From: Burkholderiaceae bacterium
GTDB taxonomy: Bacteria; Pseudomonadota; Gammaproteobacteria; Burkholderiales; Burkholderiaceae
Direction: 5' to 3'
Assembly: GCA_022701965.1 (NCBI GenBank)
Contig: JAKONL010000556.1
Span: forward strand, 1 to 6,139
DNA: 6,139 nt
The translations under genes and the position numbers were made by a program. Below the pieces are notes generated by a model, which was given only the letters and a program-made list of their open reading frames with translations, did no database searches and was not told the origin of the DNA. How positions within the stretch are numbered: position 1 is the stretch's first letter; each line of letters begins with the position of its first letter. Positions 1 through 5,897 of the stretch are shown here, piece after piece.

Positions 1-779
1 AGGAGACCGTCACGCCCGAGCAGCTCGACAAGGAGTTCGACGCCGTGGTGCTGACCGGTGGCGCCGAGCAGTCGCGCGACCTGCCCGCGCCCGGCCGCGA
101 GCTCGACGGCATCCATTTCGCGATGGAGTTCCTGCCGCAGCAGAACAAGGTCAACGCCGGCGACAAGCTCAAGGGCCAGCTGCGCGCCGAGGGCAAGCAC
201 GTCATCGTCATCGGTGGCGGTGACACCGGCAGCGACTGCGTGGGCACCAGCAACCGCCACGGCGCGGCCAGCGTCACGCAATTCGAGCTGATGCCCCAGC
301 CGCCCGAGGAAGAGAACCGGCCGATGACCTGGCCCTACTGGCCGTACAAGCTGCGTACCAGTTCCAGCCATGTCGAGGGCTGCGAGCGCGAATTCGCGAT
401 CTCGACCAAGGAATTCATCGGCGACGGCAAGAAGATCACCGGGCTGAAGACCGTTCGCGTCGAGTGGAAGGACGGCAAGATGGTCGAGGTGCCGGGCAGC
501 GAACAGGTGCTCAAGGCCGACCTGGTCCTGCTAGCGATGGGCTTCGTCAGCCCGGTGGCCAGCGTGCTCGATGCCTTCGGCGTCGACAAGGACGCGCGCG
601 GCAACGCCCGGGCGAGCGTCGAGTTCATCGGCGGCTATGCGACCACGGTGCCCAAGGTCTTCGCCGCGGGCGATATCCGCCGCGGCCAGTCGCTGGTGGT
701 CTGGGCGATCCGCGAGGGACGGCAGGCGGCGCGCGCGGTCGACGAGTTCCTCATGGGGTTCAGCGACCTGCCACGCTGA
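1..779 (+). CDS. gltD: Glutamate synthase (NADPH) small subunit, C-terminal part (5' end outside window)
   Basis: This is the beta subunit of glutamate synthase. It takes electrons from NADPH through FAD and Fe-S centres and passes them to the large subunit GltB, which makes glutamate from glutamine and 2-oxoglutarate in the cytoplasm. The reading frame is open from the left edge (first full codon at 3) to the TGA at 777-779, giving about 258 residues, roughly the last half of the usual protein. Visible landmarks are an FAD-fold segment with [14 protein letters not shown], the nucleotide-binding glycine motif [13 protein letters not shown], the family stretch ending [17 protein letters not shown], and the C-terminal FAD-binding motif [17 protein letters not shown] followed by [14 protein letters not shown]. 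The N-terminal Fe-S region is not in the window. It is probably the last gene of a gltBD operon, since an intrinsic terminator follows about 75 bases after the stop. The identification is secure, although other GltD-like oxidoreductases share the fold. Confidence 0.96.
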   Translation, partial: ETVTPEQLDKEFDAVVLTGGAEQSRDLPAPGRELDGIHFAMEFLPQQNKVNAGDKLKGQLRAEGKHVIVIGGGDTGSDCVGTSNRHGAASVTQFELMPQPPEEENRPMTWPYWPYKLRTSSSHVEGCEREFAISTKEFIGDGKKITGLKTVRVEWKDGKMVEVPGSEQVLKADLVLLAMGFVSPVASVLDAFGVDKDARGNARASVEFIGGYATTVPKVFAAGDIRRGQSLVVWAIREGRQAARAVDEFLMGFSDLPR

Positions 780-825
780 ATGGCCCCTGACACGGTGGGG
801 GAGAACGCCGTCGCAGCCGCACAAC

Positions 826-879
826 GGCGCCTCCCTTATCATGGGGTAAACCGCAAGCCGGGATGTCCATAAGGGCGCC
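826..879 (+). other. Competing inverted repeat overlapping the terminator
   Basis: CCCTTAT at 833-839 is perfectly complementary to ATAAGGG at 869-875, which lies in the terminator loop. Alternatively, GGCGCC at 826-831 pairs with GGCGCC at 874-879, and CTTAT at 835-839 with ATAAG at 869-873. That makes an 11-bp stem with a three-base bulge at 832-834. In this form the 5' arm of the terminator (855-862) sits in the loop and C879 of its 3' arm is taken. The pairing is directly visible. A role as antiterminator is inference. Confidence 0.5.
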
Positions 880-891
880 CCGGCTTTTTTT
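855..891 (+). terminator. Intrinsic terminator after gltD, directly in front of mlaF
   Basis: Bases 855-862 (AAGCCGGG) pair perfectly with 879-886 (CCCGGCTT), giving an 8-bp stem with a 16-base loop. The stem runs into a seven-base T-tract at 885-891. This is the classic Rho-independent form and would end transcription from gltD. It is unusual in position: the T-tract finishes five bases before the mlaF ATG. Any mlaF transcript begun upstream must therefore read through it, unless mlaF starts on an almost leaderless message. Confidence 0.85.
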
Positions 892-896
892 GTGTC

Positions 897-1730
897 ATGG
901 ACAGCATCGCCACCGCCATCGAAAACCCTCTCGTCGAGTTCCGTGCCGTCGCCTTCGGCTACGGCGCGCGCGCCATCCTGGACGGCGTTTCCTTCAGCGT
1001 GCCGCGCGGCAAGGTCACGGCGCTCATGGGCGCCTCGGGCGGCGGCAAGACGACCGTGCTGCGCCTGATCGGCGGCCAGCAGCGCGCGCAGCGCGGCGAG
1101 GTGATGTTCGACGGTGTCGATATCGGCGGCATGGATGCAAAGGCGCTCTACGGCGCGCGGCGACGCATGGGCATGCTGTTCCAGTTCGGCGCGCTGTTCA
1201 CCGACATGAGCGTGTTCGACAACGTCGCCTTCCCGCTGCGCGAGCACACGCAGCTGCCCGAGGCGCTGATCCGCGACATCGTGCTGATGAAGCTCGACGC
1301 CGTGGGCCTGCGCGGCGCGCGCGACCTGATGCCCAGCGAGGTGTCGGGCGGCATGGCACGGCGCGTGGCGCTGGCTCGCGCCATCGCGCTCGACCCCGAC
1401 CTGGTGATGTACGACGAACCCTTCGCCGGACTCGATCCGATCTCGCTGGGCACCGCCGCGCGCCTGATCCGCCAGCTCAACGACACGCTCGGCCTGACCA
1501 GCATCGTCGTCTCGCACGACCTGGAGGAGACGTTCCGCATCGCCGACCACGTGATCATCCTGGCCAACGGCGGCGTCGCCGCGCAGGGCACGCCCGACGA
1601 GGTGCGGCGCAGCGCCGATCCGCTGGTCAACCAGTTCGTCAACGCGCTGCCCGACGGACCGGTGCATTTCCACTACCCCGGCGCGAGCGTCGAGGACGAT
1701 TTCGGCGCCGTGCACGGAGCCCGGTCATGA
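897..1730 (+). CDS. mlaF: Mla phospholipid transport system, ATP-binding protein MlaF
   Basis: This is the ATPase of the inner-membrane MlaFEDB complex, which drives phospholipid transfer between the inner membrane and the periplasmic carrier MlaC. It has 277 residues, close to the usual 270. Landmarks are Walker A GASGGGKT at about 45-52, the Q-loop segment [17 protein letters not shown] that is distinctive for MlaF, signature VSGGMARR at about 149-156, Walker B DLVMYDEP with D173 and E174, and the switch histidine H207 in VVSHD. The C-terminal tail contains DGPVHFHYP, resembling the MlaF tail that contacts partner subunits. The ATG at 897 is the only reasonable start: an in-frame stop lies at 870-872, and the next in-frame ATG is Met44, immediately before Walker A. 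No Shine-Dalgarno precedes it; the upstream bases are the terminator T-tract. The Walker A second residue is Ala rather than the common Pro. The gene overlaps mlaE by four bases (ATGA). Confidence 0.96.
   Translation: MDSIATAIENPLVEFRAVAFGYGARAILDGVSFSVPRGKVTALMGASGGGKTTVLRLIGGQQRAQRGEVMFDGVDIGGMDAKALYGARRRMGMLFQFGALFTDMSVFDNVAFPLREHTQLPEALIRDIVLMKLDAVGLRGARDLMPSEVSGGMARRVALARAIALDPDLVMYDEPFAGLDPISLGTAARLIRQLNDTLGLTSIVVSHDLEETFRIADHVIILANGGVAAQGTPDEVRRSADPLVNQFVNALPDGPVHFHYPGASVEDDFGAVHGARS
1714..1719 (+). promoter_or_regulatory. Ribosome binding site of mlaE
   Basis: ACGGAG lies inside the 3' end of mlaF, seven bases before the ATG at 1727. It supports that start over the much longer open frame that begins at 863 and only shadows mlaF. 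Confidence 0.65.
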
Positions 1731-2509
1731 GTTTCTGGAATCCGGCCGACATCGGTTATGCCGCCCGCACCAAGCTGGCGGACCTGGGGCAGGGCGCCCG
1801 GCTGTTCGCGCGCCTGGTCGGCCCGGGTGCGCGCAGCCTGCGCCGCTTCGCGCTGGTGCGCGACCAGATCCACTTCCTCGGCAACTATTCGCTGGCGATC
1901 ATCGCGGTCTCGGGGCTGTTCGTCGGCTTCGTTCTGGGGCTGCAGATGTACTACGCGCTGCAGCGCTACGGATCCTCGGAGGCGCTCGGCCTGCTGGTCA
2001 CGCTGAGCCTGGTGCGCGAGCTCGGCCCGGTCGTCGCGGCGCTGCTGTTCATCGGTCGCGCCGGCACCTCCCTGACGGCCGAGATCGGCCTGATGAAATC
2101 GGGCGAGCAGCTGAGCGCGATGGAGATGATGGCCGTCGACCCGGTGCAGCGCATCCTCGCACCACGTTTCTGGGCGGGCGTGATCACCATGCCGCTGCTG
2201 GCGGCCGTCTTCAGCGCGGTCGCCGTGATGGGCGGCTACGTGGTCGGCGTGCTGCTGCTTCACGTGGATTCGGGCGCATTCTGGGGACAGATGCAGAACG
2301 GTGTCGACGTCTGGAAGGACGTGGGCAACGGCATCGTCAAGAGCGTCGTGTTCGGCTTCACCATCAGTTTCGTCGCCTTGCTGCAGGGCTTTTCCGCGCA
2401 GGCCACGCCCGAAGGCGTCTCGCGAGCGACGACCCGCACCGTCGTCGTCGCATCGCTGGCCGTGCTCGGGCTCGACTTCCTCCTGACCGCCATGATGTTC
2501 AGCATCTAA
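1727..2509 (+). CDS. mlaE: Mla phospholipid transport system, permease MlaE
   Basis: This is the integral membrane permease of the MlaFEDB complex in the inner membrane. It has 260 residues, the normal family length. The start is the ATG overlapping the mlaF stop (ATGA) with a GGAG Shine-Dalgarno seven bases upstream. An N-terminal amphipathic region of about 45 residues precedes several hydrophobic segments, at about 55-76, 87-110, 150-185 and near the C-terminus. The conserved MlaE-family core is plain: [19 protein letters not shown] at about 95-113, then [20 protein letters not shown], the cytoplasmic coupling region that meets MlaF. The C-terminal helix ends [10 protein letters not shown]. 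The frame stays open far upstream across mlaF, but that extension is arginine-rich shadow translation and is not part of the protein. mlaD starts 18 bases after the stop. Confidence 0.96.
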   Translation: MSFWNPADIGYAARTKLADLGQGARLFARLVGPGARSLRRFALVRDQIHFLGNYSLAIIAVSGLFVGFVLGLQMYYALQRYGSSEALGLLVTLSLVRELGPVVAALLFIGRAGTSLTAEIGLMKSGEQLSAMEMMAVDPVQRILAPRFWAGVITMPLLAAVFSAVAVMGGYVVGVLLLHVDSGAFWGQMQNGVDVWKDVGNGIVKSVVFGFTISFVALLQGFSAQATPEGVSRATTRTVVVASLAVLGLDFLLTAMMFSI

Positions 2510-2527
2510 TCCAAAGAAATCGCAACC

Positions 2528-3016
2528 ATGCAACGTTCGAAAAACGACATCTGGGTCGGCCTGTTCGTGCTCATCGGCGCCGCGGCGGTGCTGTTCCTGG
2601 CACTGCAGTCGGCCAACCTGTTGAGCCTCAACTTCCAGAAGACCTACAGCGTCACCGCGCGCTTCGACAACATCGGCGGCCTGAAGCCGCAGACGGCGGT
2701 CAAGAGCGCGGGCGTGGTGGTCGGCCGCGTCGAATCCATCACCTTCGACGACAAGATCTTCCAGGCCGGCGTCACGCTGTCGCTGCAGGACCGCTACAAG
2801 TTCCCGAAGGACAGTTCGCTCAAGATCCTGACCAGCGGCCTCCTCGGCGAGCAGTACATCGGGATCGAGGCCGGCGCCGACGAGAAGACCCTGCAGGCAG
2901 GCGACGTGATCAACGCCACGCAGTCGGCCGTCGTGCTCGAGAATCTCATCAGCCAGTTCCTTTTCAGCAAAGCAGCCGACGGCTCCGAGTCCGGCGCAGC
3001 AGCACCCAAAAAATGA
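2528..3016 (+). CDS. mlaD: Mla system MCE-domain protein MlaD
   Basis: This membrane-anchored periplasmic subunit forms a hexameric MCE ring on MlaE and passes lipid to or from MlaC. It has 162 residues, somewhat shorter than the 183 of the E. coli protein. A single N-terminal transmembrane anchor spans about 8-27 (IWVGLFVLIGAAAVLFLAL). The MCE domain covers about 39-117, with FDNIGGLKPQTAVKSAGVVV in the first half and the typical LLGEQYIGIEAG near its end. A C-terminal helix (VVLENLISQFLFS, about 135-147) matches the hydrophobic helices lining the ring's pore, and a short polar Ala/Gly/Lys tail follows. The Shine-Dalgarno is weak: only AAAGAAA eight bases before the ATG. The stop overlaps the mlaA start as ATGA, so the two are probably translationally coupled. 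Confidence 0.94.
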   Translation: MQRSKNDIWVGLFVLIGAAAVLFLALQSANLLSLNFQKTYSVTARFDNIGGLKPQTAVKSAGVVVGRVESITFDDKIFQAGVTLSLQDRYKFPKDSSLKILTSGLLGEQYIGIEAGADEKTLQAGDVINATQSAVVLENLISQFLFSKAADGSESGAAAPKK

Positions 3017-3765
3017 CGCCCCGAAACCCATCCCTTCCGTTCCGTTCCTCCGGCCCGGGCCGCCATGCGCGGCTCGCCGGCGCCCTCGTCGTTCTGAGCG
3101 CACTGGGCGGTTGCGCGACCGGTCCCGGGGCCAACCCGGCCGATCCGCTGGAGCCGTTCAACCGCAAGGTCTCGCGCTTCAACGACGTGGTGGACGACAA
3201 CGTGCTGGTGCCGGTGGCGACCGCCTACCAGCGCGTGCTGCCGTCGCCGGTGCGCACGGGCGTCAGCAACTTCTTCGGCAACCTGGGCGACGTCTGGAAC
3301 TTCGCCAACAGCGTGGTCCAGCTCAAGCCGCAGGCCAGCCTGGAAAGCCTGATGCGGTTCAACGTCAATACGTTCCTGGGCCTGGGCGGCCTGCTCGACA
3401 TCGCGACCGAAGTCGGCATCGACCGGCATTCGGAGGATTTCGGCCAGACGCTCGGCCGCTGGGGCGTTCCCTCGGGTCCGTACGTCGTGCTTCCGCTGCT
3501 CGGACCGTCGACCGTGCGCGACACGGCGGCGCTTCCGGTCGACGCCTACGGCGACCTGATCCGTCATGTGGGCGACGTTCCGGTGCGCAATTCGCTCTAC
3601 GTGCTGCGTATCGTCGATCTGCGTTCGAGCTACCTGCGCGCCGGCCAGCTGCTTGGCGACGCGGCGCTCGACAAGTACTCGTTCACGCGCGACGCCTATC
3701 TGCAGCGCCGGCGCAGCGACGTCTACGACGGCAATCCGCCCGACGACGGCGCCGGCAAGGACTGA
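3013..3765 (+). CDS. mlaA: Outer-membrane phospholipid-removal lipoprotein MlaA (VacJ)
   Basis: MlaA removes mislocalised phospholipid from the outer leaflet of the outer membrane and hands it to MlaC; in characterised species it works with a trimeric porin. The 250-residue protein carries a lipoprotein signal peptide: a basic N-region of about 20 residues, a hydrophobic stretch LAGALVVLSA, then lipobox LGGC with Cys34 as the lipidated residue. Ala at +2 is not an inner-membrane retention signal, which fits outer-membrane sorting. The VacJ domain follows, with DPLEPFNRKVSRFND, NFFGNLGDVWNFANSVVQ, LGRWGVPSGPYVVLPLLGP and the terminal YLQRRRSDVYDG. The start ATG overlaps the mlaD stop and has no clear Shine-Dalgarno, so translation probably depends on coupling to mlaD. 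In E. coli mlaA is unlinked to the other mla genes; here it sits inside the cluster. Confidence 0.95.
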   Translation: MTPRNPSLPFRSSGPGRHARLAGALVVLSALGGCATGPGANPADPLEPFNRKVSRFNDVVDDNVLVPVATAYQRVLPSPVRTGVSNFFGNLGDVWNFANSVVQLKPQASLESLMRFNVNTFLGLGGLLDIATEVGIDRHSEDFGQTLGRWGVPSGPYVVLPLLGPSTVRDTAALPVDAYGDLIRHVGDVPVRNSLYVLRIVDLRSSYLRAGQLLGDAALDKYSFTRDAYLQRRRSDVYDGNPPDDGAGKD

Positions 3766-3779
3766 CCGCCGCCGGGCGG
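3766..3779 (+). repeat. Small inverted repeat just after the mlaA stop
   Basis: CCGCC at 3766-3770 and GGCGG at 3775-3779 form a 5-bp all-GC stem with loop GCCG, starting at the first base after the mlaA TGA. There is no T-tract, so it is not a canonical terminator. In DNA of this GC content such a short stem can easily arise by chance. Confidence 0.3.
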
Positions 3780-3796
3780 ACCAGACGCGGCTTGCA

Positions 3797-3826
3797 TCCG
3801 GTTGCAATCGACGCCCGGCAACCGGA
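3797..3826 (+). repeat. 9-bp perfect inverted repeat between mlaA and mlaC
   Basis: TCCGGTTGC at 3797-3805 is perfectly repeated in inverse as GCAACCGGA at 3818-3826, with a 12-base loop. No T-run follows, so an intrinsic terminator is unlikely. It could be an RNA hairpin that protects or processes the message between mlaA and mlaC, or a protein-binding site. The arms are visible; the role is unknown. Confidence 0.5.
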
Positions 3827-3938
3827 ACCGACCCGAAGATGCGACTTCCAACACTTTCGCAAGCGCTCGTTCGGCAGTAGCGTTTGATCTTTTCCGTCCG
3901 GCGCATCCGTGCGCATTCTCAGAAAGACCCGATCCGAC

Positions 3939-4601
3939 ATGAATTCATCCGTCACCGTACAACGCCGGTTCCTCGGTCGCCTGGTCCTCGCCAGCGCCAT
4001 GCTCTTCAGCGCAGCGGCCGTGTTCGTCGCGCCGGCACGCGCCGCCGACGAGACGCCCGATGCCCTCGTGAAGCGCATTTCGAGCGACGTGCTCGACACG
4101 ATCAAGTCCGACAAGTCGATCAAGGCCGGCGATGTCGACAAGATCATGCTGCTGGTCGACAGCAAGATCATGCCCAACGTCAACTTCCAGCGCATGACGG
4201 CGTCGGCGGTCGGTCCGGCCTGGCGCCAGGCCACGCCTGAGCAGCAGAAGCGGTTGCAGGAGGAGTTCAAGACACTGCTGGTCCGCACCTATGCCGGCGC
4301 GCTCGACCAGGTCAGCGACCAGAGCGTGACCGTGCGACCCTTCCGCGGTTCGCCCGACGAGAAGGAAGTTCTGGTCCGCACCGAGATCAGGGGAGGCGGC
4401 GGCGATCCGGTCCAGCTCGATTACCGTCTGGAGAAGACTTCCGACGCCAGTGGCTGGAAGGTCTACAACCTGAACGTGCTGGGCGTGTGGCTGGTCGATA
4501 CGTATCGCACCCAGTTCGCGCAGCAGATCAACAGCAAGGGCATCGACGGCCTGATCTCCGCTCTGGCGGCTCGCAACAAGACCAACAACACGAAGAGCTG
4601 A
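3939..4601 (+). CDS. mlaC: Periplasmic phospholipid carrier MlaC
   Basis: MlaC shuttles phospholipid across the periplasm between MlaA at the outer membrane and MlaFEDB at the inner membrane. From the ATG at 3939 the precursor has 220 residues, near the 211 of the E. coli protein. A signal peptide runs from basic QRRFLGRL through a hydrophobic core to APARA, with probable cleavage after residue 35 or 36. The mature domain begins ADETPDALVKRISSDVLDTI and shows family features: LVDSKIMPNVNFQRM, VGPAWRQATPEQQKRLQEEF, and the C-terminal WKVYNLNVLGVWLVDTYRTQF. An in-frame GTG at 3909 would add ten charged residues before the signal peptide and has no Shine-Dalgarno, so 3939 is preferred. AGAAAG at 3921-3926 is the nearest purine-rich stretch but sits 12 bases away. 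The stop lies two bases before the mlaB start. Confidence 0.94.
   Translation: MNSSVTVQRRFLGRLVLASAMLFSAAAVFVAPARAADETPDALVKRISSDVLDTIKSDKSIKAGDVDKIMLLVDSKIMPNVNFQRMTASAVGPAWRQATPEQQKRLQEEFKTLLVRTYAGALDQVSDQSVTVRPFRGSPDEKEVLVRTEIRGGGGDPVQLDYRLEKTSDASGWKVYNLNVLGVWLVDTYRTQFAQQINSKGIDGLISALAARNKTNNTKS
4592..4597 (+). promoter_or_regulatory. Ribosome binding site of mlaB
   Basis: GAAGAG sits six bases before a GTG at 4604, inside the last codons of mlaC. It decides the start of mlaB: the frame is open back to an ATG at 4487, but that extension reads out of frame through mlaC and gives a Gln/Arg-rich stretch unlike any STAS protein. Confidence 0.6.
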
Positions 4602-4603
4602 GC

Positions 4604-4876
4604 GTGCTGGTCCTGCCTCCGAAGCTGACGCTCGAGGAAGCACCCGCCTGCATGCGGATGCTGCAGCAGGGGCTGGCGGCGCTGTCCGGTTCGGCGGCCG
4701 TCGTCGACGCGAGCGCGTTGACGCGTTTCGATTCGTCGGCGATCGCGGTGCTGCTGGAATGTCGACGCGAGGCGAGTGCCCTGGGCCGCAGCTTCGCGGT
4801 CCGTGGCCTGTCCCCGCGGCTGCGGGAACTGGCCTCGCTGTACGGCGTCGCCGGCCTGCTGCCCAGCGCGCCCTGA
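4604..4876 (+). CDS. mlaB: STAS-domain protein MlaB of the Mla complex
   Basis: MlaB is the small cytoplasmic STAS-domain subunit that binds MlaF and is needed for assembly and activity of the MlaFEDB complex. From the GTG at 4604 it has 90 residues, close to the usual 95 or so. The STAS core is clear: AAVVDASALTRFDSSAIAVL at about 31-50, where DSS (43-45) matches the place where E. coli MlaB has an Asp-Thr pair. It is followed by a helix, LLECRREASALG, and a strand, FAVRGLS. The end, LRELASLYGVAGLLPSAP, resembles the LAKLYNLPADVLP ending of the E. coli protein. An anti-sigma-antagonist role, the other common use of STAS domains, is unlikely because the gene is two bases from mlaC in a complete mla cluster. 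Confidence 0.9.
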   Translation: MLVLPPKLTLEEAPACMRMLQQGLAALSGSAAVVDASALTRFDSSAIAVLLECRREASALGRSFAVRGLSPRLRELASLYGVAGLLPSAP

Positions 4877-4929
4877 AGCCACCGTCCGCCGCGCAAGACC
4901 CGCCGGCGCCGACTCCTCACCCGACCCCG

Positions 4930-4935
4930 TAAAAT
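4930..4935 (+). promoter_or_regulatory. Possible -10 box (TAAAAT) just before yadG
   Basis: TAAAAT matches the sigma-70 consensus TATAAT in five of six bases and stands out in GC-rich DNA. It ends 11 bases before the ATG at 4947, so a transcript started here would have almost no leader. The only -35-like match is poor: CCGACT at 4909-4914 has three of six bases and a 15-base spacer. An internal promoter is therefore only a suggestion. Confidence 0.3.
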
Positions 4936-4957
4936 CGCGGGCTCCCATGCCCGCGAT
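4934..4957 (+). repeat. Hairpin enclosing the yadG start codon
   Basis: ATCGCGGGC at 4934-4942 pairs perfectly with GCCCGCGAT at 4949-4957, a 9-bp stem with seven G-C pairs and a six-base loop, TCCCAT. The first two bases of the start ATG (4947-4948) lie in the loop and its G is the first base of the 3' arm. On a long operon transcript this would be expected to hinder ribosome access to yadG. Confidence 0.6.
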
Positions 4958-5897
4958 CTCGTTCCAGACGGTCTCCAAGACCTATCCCCCCACTTCCCAA
5001 CAACGCGCCCAGGGCCTCACCGGGCTCAAGGCCGTCGACAACGTCGACTTCCGGATCGAGCAGGGCGAATTCTTCGGACTGCTCGGCCCCAACGGCGCCG
5101 GCAAGACCTCGCTGATCAGCATGCTCGCGGGTCTGTCGAGGCCCACGTCGGGTGCGATCTCGGTCCACGGCTTCGATGTCCAGCGCGACTACGCCCAGGC
5201 GCGCAGGCACCTGGGCATCGTCCCGCAGGAACTGGTGTTCGACCCGTTCTTCAACGTGCGCGAGTCGCTGCGGATCCAGTCGGGCTACTTCGGCATCAAG
5301 AACAACGATGCCTGGATCGACGAGCTGCTGCAGAGTCTCGGGCTCGCGGACAAGGCGGGCGCCAACCTTCGCCAGCTCTCCGGTGGCATGAAGCGCCGGG
5401 TGCTGGTCGCGCAGGCGCTGGTCCACAAGCCGCCGGTGATCGTGCTCGACGAGCCGACGGCCGGTGTCGACGTCGAACTCCGCCAGACGCTCTGGCAGTT
5501 CGTCGCACGGCTGAACAAGGAAGGCAGCACCGTGCTGCTGACGACGCACTACCTGGAGGAGGCCGAGGCGCTCTGCCACCGGATCGCGATGCTCAAGCAG
5601 GGCCGCCTGATCGCGCTCGACCGTACCAGCGACCTGCTGAGATCGGCGGCCAGCAACGTCCTGCGCTTCAAGACCGACGCCAGCTTGCCGGACGACATCG
5701 CCCGCCACGCGCGCGTCACCGGCCGCATCGTACAGTTGCCGGCGAAGGACGCCCACGAGGTCGAACGCCTGCTCGCGACGCTGCGGCAGGCCGGCGTGGC
5801 CGTCGAGGACGTCGAGATGCGCAAGGCCGACCTGGAGGACGTGTTCATCGACCTGATGGCCGGCGAGCAGATTCCGCTGGAGGTGGCCCGGCCATGA
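4947..5897 (+). CDS. yadG: ABC-2 type exporter, ATP-binding protein (YadG-like)
   Basis: This is the ATPase of a DrrA/YadG-type ABC exporter and works with the permease that follows. The 316-residue protein has Walker A GPNGAGKT at about 47-54, Q-loop Q94 in IVPQELVFDPFF, signature LSGGMKRR at about 144-151, Walker B VIVLDEPTAGVD with D168 and E169, and switch H201 in LLTTHYLEEAEALC. The C-terminal domain ends EDVEMRKADLEDVFIDLMAG, typical of YadG-like ATPases, and the match to E. coli YadG is close through the whole core. Compared with that protein there are roughly ten extra residues near the N-terminus (PPTSQQRAQGL, about 14-24). The substrate is unknown. The ATG at 4947 is preferred because the protein fold begins there; upstream in-frame sequence reads through mlaB. 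No good Shine-Dalgarno is present and the start lies in a hairpin. The stop overlaps the next gene as ATGA. Confidence 0.9.
   Translation: MPAISFQTVSKTYPPTSQQRAQGLTGLKAVDNVDFRIEQGEFFGLLGPNGAGKTSLISMLAGLSRPTSGAISVHGFDVQRDYAQARRHLGIVPQELVFDPFFNVRESLRIQSGYFGIKNNDAWIDELLQSLGLADKAGANLRQLSGGMKRRVLVAQALVHKPPVIVLDEPTAGVDVELRQTLWQFVARLNKEGSTVLLTTHYLEEAEALCHRIAMLKQGRLIALDRTSDLLRSAASNVLRFKTDASLPDDIARHARVTGRIVQLPAKDAHEVERLLATLRQAGVAVEDVEMRKADLEDVFIDLMAGEQIPLEVARP
5879..5883 (+). promoter_or_regulatory. Ribosome binding site of yadH
   Basis: GGAGG within the last codons of yadG lies ten bases before the ATG at 5894 and 13 before a second ATG at 5897 in the same frame. The spacing favours the first. Confidence 0.6.

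Noticed and set aside
841..849. ATG-GGG-TAA as a minimal leader peptide before mlaF
   Set aside because: A two-codon frame without a ribosome binding site is expected by chance.
863..2509. A 548-codon open frame that spans mlaF and mlaE and could be read as one fused protein
   Set aside because: The part before 1727 translates mlaF in the wrong frame and is an arginine- and alanine-rich string with no family features. MlaE proper starts at 1727 with its own Shine-Dalgarno. Long stop-free frames are expected at this GC content.
1673..3103. Long antisense open frame (476 codons) opposite mlaE and mlaD, and similar ones at 531-1715, 2794-3906, 3945-4643 and 4917-5756
   Set aside because: The translations are rich in Arg, Ala, His, Asp and Gln with no recognisable domain, and they lie opposite well-supported genes. 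They are mirror images of codons with G or C in third position.
3855..3883. Promoter for mlaC with TTTCGC and TAGCGT 17 bases apart
   Set aside because: Both boxes match the sigma-70 consensus too poorly to report as a feature.
3909..3938. GTG at 3909 as an earlier start for mlaC
   Set aside because: It would put a charged ten-residue extension before an otherwise normal signal peptide and has no Shine-Dalgarno. The ATG at 3939 gives the family length.
3939..3948. Perfect 10-base palindrome ATGAATTCAT at the mlaC start
   Set aside because: It has no loop, so it cannot form an RNA hairpin. A single 10-base palindrome is weak evidence for an operator and may be chance.
3963..3990. Twin-arginine (Tat) signal in MlaC (QRRFLGRL)
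   Set aside because: The consensus needs one residue between RR and the FL pair, and here FL follows RR directly. The segment is an ordinary Sec signal peptide with an ARA cleavage site.
4487..4603. ATG at 4487 as the start of mlaB
   Set aside because: The added residues are mlaC read out of frame. The GTG at 4604 with GAAGAG six bases upstream gives a normal-length STAS protein.
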